Shown here in pieces: positions 48,015-56,325 of a stretch of DNA of 64,000 nucleotides. How positions within the stretch are numbered: position 1 is the stretch's first letter; every line of letters begins with the position of its first letter. This DNA comes from Saccharothrix algeriensis (GTDB taxonomy: Bacteria; Actinomycetota; Actinomycetes; Mycobacteriales; Pseudonocardiaceae), in contig NZ_JAFBCL010000001.1 in assembly GCF_016907655.1 (NCBI RefSeq), positions 1,054,001 through 1,118,000 on the forward strand. Direction: 5' to 3'. Under the pieces are notes generated by a model that ran no database searches, was not told where the DNA came from, and saw only the letters and a program-made list of their open reading frames with translations. The position numbers were made by a program, and so were the translations under genes.

Positions 48015-49409
48015 ATGTCAGGTCGTAGGGCCCCGTTAGCGGTGCTCGCCGTGGGCGCGTTCGTCGCGGCCACCCTCACCACCGTCGCCACGTCGGACAA
48101 CGCGCCCGCCGCGTCGGCCGCCACCACCACCTTCACCCCCTCCGCGGACACCTACGTCGACAACTCCGCGACCGGTACGAACCACGGCGCCTCCGGTCAG
48201 CTCGGCGTGGACAACTCGCCGGTCAAGCGGGCGTTCCTGAAGTTCACCGTGTCGGGCGTGTCCGGCGCGGTCGGCAGCGCCAAGCTGCGCGTGCACACCG
48301 ACGACGTCTCGGGTTCGCAGAGCCCCAGCGGAGGCACGTTCAGGTCCATGACCGACACCACCTGGTCGGAGACCGGTGTCACCTGGAACGACCAGCCCGC
48401 CATCGACGGCGGCACGCTGGGCTCGCTCGGCCCGGTGTCCCGCAACGCCTGGTACGAGGTCGACGTGACCTCCTACGTCACCGGCAACGGCACGTTCTCC
48501 TTCGGCATCACCTCGTCGAGCACCGACGGAGCCGACTACGACTCCCGGGAGAGCGGGGCCACCGCTCCGCAGCTGGTCGTCACCACCGGGACGACGCCCA
48601 CCACCACGACCACGGCTCCCGGCGGCGACCCGGTGCTCGTCGGCGCGGGCGACATCTCCAACTCCGGTTCGGGCGACAGCGCCACCGCCGCCCTGCTCGA
48701 CGGCATCCCCGGCACGGTGTTCACCACCGGCGACAACGTCTACAACAGCGGCACCACCACGGAGTTCAACAACTACTACAACCCGACGTGGGGCAGGCAC
48801 AAGGCCCGCACCCGGCCGTCGCCGGGCAACCACGACTACAACACCAGCGGCGCGAGCGGCTACTACAACTACTTCGGCTCGCTGGCCGGTCCGTCGGGCC
48901 AGGGCTACTACTCCTACGACCTGGGCAACTGGCACATCGTCTCGCTGAACTCGAACATCAGCACGGCGGCCGGCTCGGCCCAGGAGCAGTGGCTGCGCAA
49001 CGACCTGGCGGCCAGCACCAAGCCCTGCACCGCGGCGTACTGGCACCACCCGCTGTTCACCTCGGGCGCCAACCACGCCCCCTCGACGGCGACGCGCCCG
49101 CTGTTCCAGGCGCTGTACGACCACAACGCCGACGTGGTGCTGTTCGGCCACAACCACCAGTACGAGCGCTTCGCGCCGCAGAACCCGAGCGGCGCGCTGG
49201 ACACCACCCGCGGCATCCGGACGTTCGTCGCGGGCATGGGCGGCGCCAGCCACTACGGCTTCGGCACGATCAAGCCCAACAGCGAGGTGCGCAACAGCGA
49301 CACCTACGGGGTGCTGAAGCTGACCCTGCGCAGCAACAGCTTCGACTGGCAGTTCGTGCCCGTGGCGGGCAAGTCCTTCACCGACAGCGGCACCACCGCC
49401 TGTCACTGA
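48015..49409 (+). CDS. Secreted metallophosphoesterase with N-terminal DNRLRE/CBM96-like domain
   Basis: A 464-residue exported enzyme. Signal peptide (APLAVLAVGAFVAATLTTVA), then a carbohydrate-binding-like beta-sandwich (TYVDNSATGTNHGASGQLGV, WSETGVTWNDQPAI) to about residue 185 and a TTTTT linker. The purple-acid-phosphatase-like domain follows: VGAGDISNSG, FTTGDNVYNSG, PGNHDYNTSG, YWHHPLF and LFGHNHQYERFAP, the full dinuclear metal set. It would release phosphate from extracellular substrates while bound to a polymer. ATG chosen after GAAGGG; a GTG nine codons upstream is in frame. Confidence 0.9.
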   Translation: MSGRRAPLAVLAVGAFVAATLTTVATSDNAPAASAATTTFTPSADTYVDNSATGTNHGASGQLGVDNSPVKRAFLKFTVSGVSGAVGSAKLRVHTDDVSGSQSPSGGTFRSMTDTTWSETGVTWNDQPAIDGGTLGSLGPVSRNAWYEVDVTSYVTGNGTFSFGITSSSTDGADYDSRESGATAPQLVVTTGTTPTTTTTAPGGDPVLVGAGDISNSGSGDSATAALLDGIPGTVFTTGDNVYNSGTTTEFNNYYNPTWGRHKARTRPSPGNHDYNTSGASGYYNYFGSLAGPSGQGYYSYDLGNWHIVSLNSNISTAAGSAQEQWLRNDLAASTKPCTAAYWHHPLFTSGANHAPSTATRPLFQALYDHNADVVLFGHNHQYERFAPQNPSGALDTTRGIRTFVAGMGGASHYGFGTIKPNSEVRNSDTYGVLKLTLRSNSFDWQFVPVAGKSFTDSGTTACH

Positions 49410-49418
49410 CCCCCGACC

Positions 49419-49455
49419 GCGCCGCGCCCGGCCCTTCGTCGACCGGGCGCGGCGC
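49419..49455 (+). terminator. Terminator-like hairpin after the phosphoesterase gene
   Basis: Perfect 13-bp stem GCGCCGCGCCCGG/CCGGGCGCGGCGC with an 11-nt loop, just after the stop and 24 bp before the next start. It may partly insulate the downstream MFS/TolB pair. Confidence 0.65.
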
Positions 49456-49479
49456 CCCTGCCCGTGAAGGAGGTCCGCC

Positions 49480-50691
49480 GTGTACCTGTCCACGATCGAC
49501 CGCCCGAAGGCCGGCGGCTGGAAGGGCGTGAGCGCCAACGTCTTCGCGCTGGGCGCCGTCAGCCTGGTCACCGACGTCTCGTCGGAGATGGTGGCCGCCG
49601 TCCTGCCGCTCTACCTCGTCGTCGGGCTCCAGCTCAGCCCCGCCGCGTACGGCGTGGTCGACGGGGTCTACACGGGGGCGACGACGCTGCTGCGGCTGGT
49701 CGGCGGTTACCTGGCCGACCGCACCACCAGGCGCAAGGCGGTGGCCGGGTTCGGCTACGCGCTCTCGGCGGTGGCGAAGCTGGGCCTGCTCGCCGCCGGC
49801 ACGTCCACCGCGCTGCTGGGCGCGGTGGTCACCGCCGACCGCGCGGGCAAGGGGCTGCGCACCGCTCCCCGGGACGCGCTGATCACGCTGTCCACCCCGG
49901 CCGGCGACCTCGGGCGGGCGTTCGGCGTGCACCGGATGATGGACGGGATCGGCGCGTTCGCCGGGCCGCTGGTGGCGTTGGCGGTGCTGGCCGCCGCGGG
50001 CGGGTCGTTCGACTCGGTGTTCGTGACCAGCTTCTGCGTCGCCGCCCTGGGCGTGGTGATCCTGGTGATGTTCGTGCGGGACCACCGCTCCCCCGTGTCC
50101 ACCGCGCCCGTGCGCCCGATGGCGGTCGGCGGGCTGTTGCGGGACAAGGGCGTCCGCCGGGTGGTGCTGGCGGCCTCGGTGCTGGGGCTGGCCACCATCG
50201 GCGACGGGTTCGTGTACCTGCTGCTGCAGAAGCGGGAGGGCCTGTCGATCGGCTGGTTCCCGCTGCTGGCCGTGGGGACGAGCCTGGTGTACCTGCTGCT
50301 GGCCGCCCCGCTGGGCGCGCTGGCCGACCGCGTCGGGCGGCTGCCGGTGGTGCTGGGCGGCTACACCGCGCTGGTCGCCGTGTACCTGCTGATCTTCGGC
50401 CCGCTGGGCGGCTGGTCCCTGGTCGCGGTGGTGCTGGTGCTGTACGGCGTCTTCTACGCCGCCACCGACGGGGTGCTCATGGCGCTGGCCGGCCCGCTGC
50501 TGCCGGAGCGGTTGCGCACCACCGGTCTCGCGCTGGTCCAGAGTGGACAGGCGCTGGGCTACCTCGGGTCGTCGGTGCTGTTCGGCCTCGCCTGGCAGTT
50601 CTGGGGTCCGGAGACCGCGACCCGCCTCGCCGCCCTCGGGGTGGCCCTCGCCCTCGTCGCCACCGCCGCACTGATGGGACGCAAGCGGTGA
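49480..50691 (+). CDS. MFS transporter
   Basis: A 403-residue, 12-segment major facilitator protein. Notable are VSLVTDVSSEMVAAVLPLYL at the first helix, RLVGGYLADRTTRRKAVAGF (motif A) and RAGKGLRTAPRDALITLSTP, all found in the MFS group often annotated near phosphatases. Substrate not predictable. GTG start follows a perfect AAGGAGGT ribosome binding site. The stop overlaps the next gene (GTGA), so the two are coupled. Confidence 0.85.
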   Translation: MYLSTIDRPKAGGWKGVSANVFALGAVSLVTDVSSEMVAAVLPLYLVVGLQLSPAAYGVVDGVYTGATTLLRLVGGYLADRTTRRKAVAGFGYALSAVAKLGLLAAGTSTALLGAVVTADRAGKGLRTAPRDALITLSTPAGDLGRAFGVHRMMDGIGAFAGPLVALAVLAAAGGSFDSVFVTSFCVAALGVVILVMFVRDHRSPVSTAPVRPMAVGGLLRDKGVRRVVLAASVLGLATIGDGFVYLLLQKREGLSIGWFPLLAVGTSLVYLLLAAPLGALADRVGRLPVVLGGYTALVAVYLLIFGPLGGWSLVAVVLVLYGVFYAATDGVLMALAGPLLPERLRTTGLALVQSGQALGYLGSSVLFGLAWQFWGPETATRLAALGVALALVATAALMGRKR

Positions 50692-51650
50692 ACCCCCTGT
50701 CGAACCGCGCCCGGGTCGCCGTCACCGCCGTCGCCGCCGCGGTGCTGGCCGGTGTCGCCATCGGCTACACCTCCCTGTCGACCGCCCCCGGGAGCGACGT
50801 CGAGTCCGGCGCCGTGACCGGGCCGAGGTTGCAGGTGCTCGGCAACGGCCGGCTGTCGGTGGTGTCGCGCACCGACCCCGCCGGGCCGCGCGAGGTCACC
50901 GACCAGCGCTGCGACCGGGCGTACGCGGCGGGCGGGACGATCGCCTGCCTGCGCCCGGTGGGCGCGCTGAAAGCGGGCGGGCTGGTGGTGCTCGACTCCG
51001 CGCTGCGCGAGCTGCGGTCCGTGCCGCTGACCGGTTTCCCCAACCGGGCGCGGGTGTCGGCGAGCGGGCGGATGGTGGCGTGGACGCTGTTCGTGGACGG
51101 CCACTCGTACGCGGCCAACGGGTTCTCCACCAGCACGGGCATCCTGGACACCCGGACCGGGGCCCTCGTGCCGTCCCTGGAGGAGTTCACGTCCACGGTG
51201 GACGGCGTGCCCGTGACGGCGGTCGACCGCAACTACTGGGGCGTCACCTTCACCGCCGACGACAACCGCTTCTACGCCACGATGTCGACCGGCGGCCACC
51301 GGTACCTGGTGGAGGGCGACTTCGCGGCGCGGACCGTGAAGGCGTTGGCGGACAACGTCGAGTGCCCGTCGCTCTCGCCGGACGGCAGGCGGATCGCGTA
51401 CAAGGCGGCGGTCGGCGGCGACCCGCAGCGGGGGTGGCGGCTGTCGACGATGGACCTGGCGACGGGGGCCGTCACGCCGCTGGCCGAGACGCGCAGCGTG
51501 GACGACCAGCCCACCTGGCTGGACGACGACACCATCGCCTACGGCGTGCAGCGCAGCGACGGCCTCAACGACGTGTGGGTCGTGCCGGCCGACGCCACCG
51601 GCTCGCCGAGCCTGCTGGTGCGGGAGGCGAACTCGCCCGCGCCGCTGTAG
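50688..51650 (+). CDS. Exported TolB-like beta-propeller protein
   Basis: A 320-residue protein with an N-terminal signal anchor (VAVTAVAAAVLAGVAIGYTS). Propeller blades include CPSLSPDGRRIAYKAAVGGD and QPTWLDDDTIAYGVQRSDGL, typical of TolB/WD40-like PD40 repeats. Cys pair DQRCDRAYAAGGTIACLRP. Translationally coupled to the MFS transporter and probably functions with it at the cell surface; the role is unknown. Confidence 0.75.
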   Translation: MNPLSNRARVAVTAVAAAVLAGVAIGYTSLSTAPGSDVESGAVTGPRLQVLGNGRLSVVSRTDPAGPREVTDQRCDRAYAAGGTIACLRPVGALKAGGLVVLDSALRELRSVPLTGFPNRARVSASGRMVAWTLFVDGHSYAANGFSTSTGILDTRTGALVPSLEEFTSTVDGVPVTAVDRNYWGVTFTADDNRFYATMSTGGHRYLVEGDFAARTVKALADNVECPSLSPDGRRIAYKAAVGGDPQRGWRLSTMDLATGAVTPLAETRSVDDQPTWLDDDTIAYGVQRSDGLNDVWVVPADATGSPSLLVREANSPAPL

Positions 51651-51662
51651 CGACCCGGCGGA

Positions 51663-51694
51663 GCCCCGGTCGGGCCGCGCCACCGGACCGGGGC
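51663..51694. terminator. Hairpin between convergent TolB-like and DeoR genes
   Basis: Arms GCCCCGGTC and GACCGGGGC around a 14-nt loop, 13 bp after the TolB-like stop. Several nearby GGGGCGCC repeats could form alternatives. Confidence 0.5.
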
Positions 51695-51755
51695 GCCGGG
51701 GTAGCGCCACCGGGGTCGGGGCGCCGCCGGGAGCCGGTCGGGGCGCCGCCGCGGC

Positions 51756-52541
51756 TCAGACCTGGACGACCTCGACGCCCCGCTCGCGGAACCGGCGCAC
51801 GTCCTCCTCGCGGGCCTCCGTGTCGGTCACCAGCACGTGCACCTGGCTGATCGCGCAGATGGCCGCGAAGGCCCGCGCGCCGATCTTGGACGAGTCCGCC
51901 ACCACGACGACCCGGCGCGCGCGCTCGGCGAGCATCCGGTTGATGTCGGCCTCGCCCTCGTGGTGGGCCGACGCGCCCGCGTCGGGGTCGATCGCGTCCA
52001 CGCCGAGGAACGTCACGTCCAGGCTGAGCCCGCTCAGGATGCGGCCGGCCAGCGGGCTCATCAGCTCGTAGGACTGCGGGCGGGCCACGCCGCCGGTCAC
52101 CACCAGCTTCACCTGCGGTCGCACGGCCAGCTCGTTGGCGATGTTGAGCGCGTTGGTGACCACGGTGATCACCCCGTCGCCGTCCGCGCCGCCGACGTCG
52201 GCACTGGTCATCAGCGCGCGGGCGACCTCCGTGGTGGTGGTGCCGCCGTTCATGCCGACCACCGCGCCGCGCGCGACCTGCTCGGCCGCGGCGCGCCCGA
52301 TGCGCTGCTTCTCCCCCGCCCTGCGCACCGTCTTGTACCGCAGCGGCAGGTCGTAGGCCACCGAGTGCGCCACCGCGCCGCCCCGGGTCCGGGTGAGCAG
52401 CTGCTGCTCGGCGAGGTGGTCGAGGTCGCGCCGGATGGTCGCCCCGGAGACGTCCAGCTCCTCGGCGATGTCGTCCACCTCGATCTTGCCGCGCTCGGCC
52501 AAGAGCTCCAGCAGCGCGTTCAACCGCTCGTACCGATTCAC
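51756..52541 (-). CDS. DeoR/GlpR-family sugar operon repressor
   Basis: A 261-residue regulator. The winged helix (RYERLNALLELLAERGKIEV, DIAEELDVSGATIRRDLDHL) is followed by the DeoR sensor domain with GMNGGTTTTEVARAL, VVTNALNIANELA, LVVTGGVARPQSYELMSPLA and VADSSKIGARAFAAI, which bind sugar phosphates. The AgaR-like sequence and the three upstream genes suggest control of amino-sugar or tagatose/galactitol use. ATG follows AGGAGGT. A motif shared with the operon promoter lies just upstream, consistent with autoregulation. Confidence 0.88.
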   Translation of the reverse strand: MNRYERLNALLELLAERGKIEVDDIAEELDVSGATIRRDLDHLAEQQLLTRTRGGAVAHSVAYDLPLRYKTVRRAGEKQRIGRAAAEQVARGAVVGMNGGTTTTEVARALMTSADVGGADGDGVITVVTNALNIANELAVRPQVKLVVTGGVARPQSYELMSPLAGRILSGLSLDVTFLGVDAIDPDAGASAHHEGEADINRMLAERARRVVVVADSSKIGARAFAAICAISQVHVLVTDTEAREEDVRRFRERGVEVVQV

Positions 52542-52557
52542 TGGCTACCTCCTGCGC

Positions 52558-52576
52558 TTGAACATTAATGCACATT
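52558..52576 (-). promoter_or_regulatory. Candidate DeoR operator upstream of the repressor gene
   Basis: TTGAACATTAATGCACATT, 17 bp before the repressor start. Its parts TTGAACA and TGCACATT (reverse AATGTGCA) recur at the head of the sugar operon (55323-55340). Confidence 0.5.
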
Positions 52577-52610
52577 ACAGATGCGCAGAAGCGTTCCGGC
52601 GCGCTTGCCT

Positions 52611-53519
52611 TCAGACAGGCTCGACCACCACGCCGTCGTGCAGGTCGCGCGCCAGCGCGGCGTCGACGCTGCCCGCGACCGGGACCGCGACCGCCGCCGC
52701 CGACCAGGCCACCGCCGCGCGCAGCCGCGCCGGCCACGGCGACCGCTCGACCAGCCCGTTCGCCAGCGCCGCCACGGCCGCGTCGCCCGCGCCGGTCGGG
52801 TTGCCGCGCACCGGGAACGGCGGGGCCGCGCGCCAGCGGCCCTCCTCGGTCACCGCGACCAGCCCGTCCGGCCCCAGCGACAGCACGACGGCCCGCGCGC
52901 CCATCGCGCGCAGCGCCTCCGCGCCCGCCACCGGGTCGTCGGCGGCCACGACCTCGCGCAGCTCGGCGGCGTTCGGCTTGACCACGTCCGCGCCGGCCCT
53001 CGCGGCGGCGAGCAGGGCCGGGCCGCTGGTGTCGACCACCACCGGCACCCCCGCGCCCCGCGCGACCGCGACGACCCGCGCGCACAGGTCGGGCGGCGCG
53101 CCCCGCGGCAGGCTGCCCGAGCACACCGCGGCGCGCGCGCCGGCCAGCCGGGAGCGCACCAGGTCCAGCAGCCGGTCCCACTCGGTGTCCGGCAGCGCCG
53201 CGCCCGCCTCGTTGAACAGCGTGGCGTCCTCGTCGTCCACGACGGCCACCGTCATCCGGGTCGGCGCGGCCACTTCGAGCAGCGCGTGCGGCACCCCGGA
53301 GGCCACCAGGTCCGCCCGCAGCGACTCGCCGAGCACGCCGCCCACCGGGCCCACCGCCAGCGTGCCCACGCCCCGCTCGTGCAGCACGCGGCTGACGTTG
53401 AAACCCTTGCCGCCGGCCCGTTCCCGCACCGACCGCACCCGGTGCGCGGACCCGTGCACGAGCCGGTCCACCCGGTAGCTCACGTCCAGCGCCGGGTTGG
53501 GCGTGACGGTGACGATCAC
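52611..53519 (-). CDS. PfkB-family hexose-phosphate kinase (1-phosphofructokinase/tagatose-6-phosphate kinase type)
   Basis: A 302-residue sugar kinase: VTVTPNPALDVSYRVDRL start, GGKGFNVSRVLHERGV (PfkB signature 1), VKPNAAEL, and PVRGNPTGAGDAAVAALANG carrying the catalytic Asp and anion hole (signature 2). Such enzymes phosphorylate fructose-1-P or tagatose-6-P to the bisphosphate, here feeding the adjacent class II aldolase. Start overlaps the aldolase stop (ATGA). Confidence 0.88.
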   Translation of the reverse strand: MIVTVTPNPALDVSYRVDRLVHGSAHRVRSVRERAGGKGFNVSRVLHERGVGTLAVGPVGGVLGESLRADLVASGVPHALLEVAAPTRMTVAVVDDEDATLFNEAGAALPDTEWDRLLDLVRSRLAGARAAVCSGSLPRGAPPDLCARVVAVARGAGVPVVVDTSGPALLAAARAGADVVKPNAAELREVVAADDPVAGAEALRAMGARAVVLSLGPDGLVAVTEEGRWRAAPPFPVRGNPTGAGDAAVAALANGLVERSPWPARLRAAVAWSAAAVAVPVAGSVDAALARDLHDGVVVEPV

Positions 53520-54364
53520 CGGACGCTCCCGGCGGGCACCGCGTCGAGCACGCCGAGCAGCCGGGCGACCTCCTCGGCCACCCGGTCCCGCGCCGGCCCG
53601 AGGTACTTGCGGGTGTCGACGAGCCGCCCGTCGCCGAGCCGGTGGCGCACCTCGTCGGTGAAGACCTTGTTGAGGTGCGTGGAGATGTTCACCTTCGTGA
53701 TGCCCGACCGCACCGCCCGCGCCAGGTCCCCGTCGGGCACGCCGGACGAGCCGTGCAGCACCAGCGGGACGTCCACAGCGGACTTGATGGCGGTGATGAG
53801 GTCGAAGTCGAGCCGGGCGTCCCGGGTGGTCATGGCGTGCGAGCTGCCCACCGCCACGGCCAGCGCGTCCACGCCCGTGGCGGCCACGAACTCCCGCGCC
53901 TCGGCCGGGTCGGTGCGCACGCCGGGCGCGTGGACGCCGTCCTTGCCGCCGACCTCGCCCAGCTCGGCCTCCACCCAGATGCCGCGCGCGTGGCAGAACT
54001 CGGCGATCTGCCTGGTGGCGGCGACGTTCTCCGCGTAGGGCGCGGTCGAGGCGTCGAACATCACCGACCCGATGCGGTGCGTCGCGCCGTCGCGCACCAG
54101 CGAGGCGGTCTCGACGTGGTCCAGGTGCACGGCGACCGGGACGGACGACTCCGCCGCCACCGCGAGCGCGCCCTCCAGGACCGGCGTCAGGGAGCGGTGG
54201 TAGCGCACGCAGTTCTCGCTGATCTGGAGCAGCACCGCCGTGCCGGCCCGTTCCGCGCCCGCGACGATCGCCGCCGCGTGCTCCAGCTGGACGACGTTGA
54301 ACGCGCCCACGCCGTGCCCGCCCGCTACGGCGGCGGACACGATGTCGGCAGTTGGCCTCAGCAC
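53516..54364 (-). CDS. Class II fructose/tagatose-bisphosphate aldolase
   Basis: A 282-residue Zn-dependent aldolase: HGVGAFNVVQLEHAAAIVAG, VPVAVHLDHVET (Zn His and Asp), VWVEAELGEVGGKDG-like IWVEAELGEVGGKDG, LALAVGSSHAM-like substrate loop with His, and PLVLHGSSGVPDGDL (Zn His). It cleaves a ketohexose bisphosphate to triose phosphates. Together with the PfkB kinase and ROK kinase it completes an intracellular sugar-phosphate route. Tagatose versus fructose specificity cannot be read from sequence alone. Confidence 0.9.
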   Translation of the reverse strand: MLRPTADIVSAAVAGGHGVGAFNVVQLEHAAAIVAGAERAGTAVLLQISENCVRYHRSLTPVLEGALAVAAESSVPVAVHLDHVETASLVRDGATHRIGSVMFDASTAPYAENVAATRQIAEFCHARGIWVEAELGEVGGKDGVHAPGVRTDPAEAREFVAATGVDALAVAVGSSHAMTTRDARLDFDLITAIKSAVDVPLVLHGSSGVPDGDLARAVRSGITKVNISTHLNKVFTDEVRHRLGDGRLVDTRKYLGPARDRVAEEVARLLGVLDAVPAGSVR

Positions 54365-54385
54365 GGTGTTCTCCTCACGGTGACG

Positions 54386-55270
54386 TCAACGCCGGGGCCG
54401 CGCCGCGAGCAGGGCCGCGCCCCGGCACCCGGCGAGCCCCCCGAGTTCCGCCGCCACCAGGCGTGGCCGGCGTTGGAAGGTCAGCCGCCGGCCGAGCGCC
54501 TCGGCCAGGGGGTCGAGCAGCAGGCCGCCGGCCGCCGACAGCCCGCCGCCGACGACCACCACCTCCGGGGCCAGGACGCCCGCCGTCCACGCCAGCGCGA
54601 GCGCCAGCGCCTCCACCGCGTCCCGCCACACCGCGCGCGCGTCGGCGTCCCCGGCGGCGACGAGCCCGGCGACGTCGACCGCCCGCGCCCGGCGGCCGGT
54701 GCGCGCGGTGAAGCGGCGGGCGATGGCGGAGGCGGAGGCGACGGCCTCCAGGCACCCGGTCCGCCCGCAGGCGCAGGGTTCGCCGTGGCCGACGTCGACG
54801 TGCCCGATCTCGCCGGCGTACCCGCCCGCGTCGTGCACCCGGCCGCCGAGCACCAGGGCCGCGGCGATCCCCGTGCCCACCGGCAGGAACAGCGCGTCCC
54901 GGGCGCCCCGCCCGCCGCCCGCGGCGGCCTCGGCCAGCCCGCCGGCCCGCACGTCGTGCCCGAAGGCCACCGGCCGGGCGAACCGCTCGGCGAGCAGCGC
55001 GGCGAACGGGACGTCCCGCCAGCCGAGGTTCTCCGACCACACCCCGGCGCCGCGCGCCTCGTCCACGATCCCCGGCACCACGACCCCGACCGGGCTCCGG
55101 CCCGGGTCCAGCTCGGCGACCAGCCCGGAGACGACGTCGAGCACGCGCTCGACCACGCCCGGCCCGGGGCGGGGCGTCGGCCGGGAGGTCTCGGCGACCA
55201 CCCGGGGGCCGTCGACCAGGACGGCCTTGGTGGCCGTACCCCCCACGTCGACGCCCACCACCAGCCCCAC
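54386..55270 (-). CDS. ROK-family sugar kinase
   Basis: A 294-residue kinase: phosphate-binding VGVDVGGTATKAVLVDG, GVVVPGIVDEARGAGVWSEN, catalytic GHDVRAGGLAEAA and the ROK zinc motif GHVDVGHGEPCACGRTGCLE with all ligands. It phosphorylates a sugar or amino sugar after uptake. First gene of the rightmost-to-leftmost operon ROK kinase, aldolase, PfkB kinase. GTG start; no transporter gene accompanies it. Confidence 0.88.
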   Translation of the reverse strand: MGLVVGVDVGGTATKAVLVDGPRVVAETSRPTPRPGPGVVERVLDVVSGLVAELDPGRSPVGVVVPGIVDEARGAGVWSENLGWRDVPFAALLAERFARPVAFGHDVRAGGLAEAAAGGGRGARDALFLPVGTGIAAALVLGGRVHDAGGYAGEIGHVDVGHGEPCACGRTGCLEAVASASAIARRFTARTGRRARAVDVAGLVAAGDADARAVWRDAVEALALALAWTAGVLAPEVVVVGGGLSAAGGLLLDPLAEALGRRLTFQRRPRLVAAELGGLAGCRGAALLAARPRR

Positions 55271-55315
55271 CGAACACCCCGCCTGTTCATCACTGCTTCC
55301 AATGTGGCGTAACTA

Positions 55316-55340
55316 TGCACTTTTGAACACAGAATGTGCA
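55316..55340. promoter_or_regulatory. Candidate DeoR operator at the head of the sugar operon
   Basis: TTGAACACAGAATGTGCA (55323-55340), preceded by TGCAC so that TGCAC...GTGCA form a dyad. It shares TTGAACA and AATGTGCA with the site near the DeoR gene, and lies 46-70 bp from the ROK gene start. Confidence 0.5.
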
Positions 55341-55446
55341 AGACCTGAGCAGGGCAAGACACGCCACACCGGGCCGGGAGGTCACGGCGACACCGGCGCC
55401 GCCGATGACCGCGACGCCGCCGCCCACCGCGCCCTCTCCAGCCCAG

Positions 55447-55458
55447 ATGTCCGTACAT
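55447..55458. promoter_or_regulatory. Palindromic operator upstream of the GntR/UTRA gene
   Basis: ATGTCCGTACAT, an imperfect 12-bp palindrome. Its exact reverse complement recurs 850 bp away in front of the persulfide dioxygenase gene. Probable binding site of the adjacent GntR/UTRA regulator. Confidence 0.65.
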
Positions 55459-55509
55459 GAACGCCGGCGGGGCGCGCACCACTGGGCAGGGCAGTGCGAA
55501 ACTGCGCGG

Positions 55510-56274
55510 GTGACACCCCGAGCACTGGACCGGTCCGGACCGACGCCGCTGTGGCGCCAGCTCCAGGACGACCTGGTCGCCCGGCTGCGGTCGGGCGAGT
55601 TCGACGCGGGCTTCCCCGGCGAGCTGGCCCTCGTGGAGGACTACGGCGTCAGCCGCTACACCGTGCGCCAGGCCCTGCAGCGGCTGCGCGCCGACGGGCT
55701 GGTGGTGGCCGAGCGCGGGCGGCAGCCCAGGGTCAGCCCGGCCGCCGACGTCGAGCAGCCGCTGGACACCCTCTACAGCCTGTTCGCCTCGGTGGAGGCG
55801 GCCGGGCTGGAGCAGCGCAGCCTCGTGCGGGTGCTCGACGTCCGGGCCGACGGCGTCATCGCCGACCAGCTCGACCTGGAGGGCTCCACCCCGCTGGTGC
55901 ACCTGGAGCGGCTGCGGCTGGCCGGCGGCCGGCCGTTCGCGATCGACCGGGTGTGGCTGCCCGCCGACCTGGCCCGCCCGGTCCTGACCGCCGACTTCAC
56001 CCGCACCAGCCTGTACGCGGTGCTCGCCGAGCGGACCGGCGTCCGGCTGGACACCAGCCGGGAGGACATCCGGGCCGTGGTGCCGACCGCCGCCGAGCGC
56101 GCGCTGCTGGGGTGCGGGCCGGAGGTGGCGTGCCTGTCCATCCACCGCCAGGGCCGGGCGGCGGGGCGGCCGGTGGAGTGGCGGCACACGATGGTGCGCG
56201 GCGACCGGTTCGCCGTCACGGCCGAGTTCGCCGCCGCCGGCGGCCGGGTCTCCCGGTCGGTGTCGGCCCGCTGA
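55510..56274 (+). CDS. GntR/HutC-family regulator with UTRA domain
   Basis: A 254-residue regulator: N-terminal GntR winged helix (PLWRQLQDDLVARLRSGEFD, LVEDYGVSRYTVRQALQRLR) and C-terminal UTRA ligand domain (LVHLERLRLAGGRPFAIDRV, WLPADLARPVL, CLSIHRQGRAAGRPVEWRHT). GTG chosen because the fold begins right after; the upstream frame is not coding-like. A shared palindrome before this gene and before the following persulfide dioxygenase gene makes it the likely repressor of both. The inducer may be a sulfur compound (inference); UTRA domains otherwise bind sugars, histidine derivatives or fatty acids. Confidence 0.87.
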   Translation: MTPRALDRSGPTPLWRQLQDDLVARLRSGEFDAGFPGELALVEDYGVSRYTVRQALQRLRADGLVVAERGRQPRVSPAADVEQPLDTLYSLFASVEAAGLEQRSLVRVLDVRADGVIADQLDLEGSTPLVHLERLRLAGGRPFAIDRVWLPADLARPVLTADFTRTSLYAVLAERTGVRLDTSREDIRAVVPTAAERALLGCGPEVACLSIHRQGRAAGRPVEWRHTMVRGDRFAVTAEFAAAGGRVSRSVSAR

Positions 56275-56296
56275 CACCTCCCGCCTCCGTCCGGCA

Positions 56297-56312
56297 TAAT
56301 GTACGGACATTA
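56297..56312. promoter_or_regulatory. Palindromic operator overlapping the promoter of the persulfide dioxygenase gene
   Basis: TAATGTACGGACATTA, a 16-bp palindrome with one mismatched central pair. It contains the reverse complement of the site before the GntR gene. TAATGT could itself be the -10 box, so binding would block transcription. A GGGAGG ribosome binding site follows. Confidence 0.7.
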
Positions 56313-56325
56313 GACGGGAGGCGTC

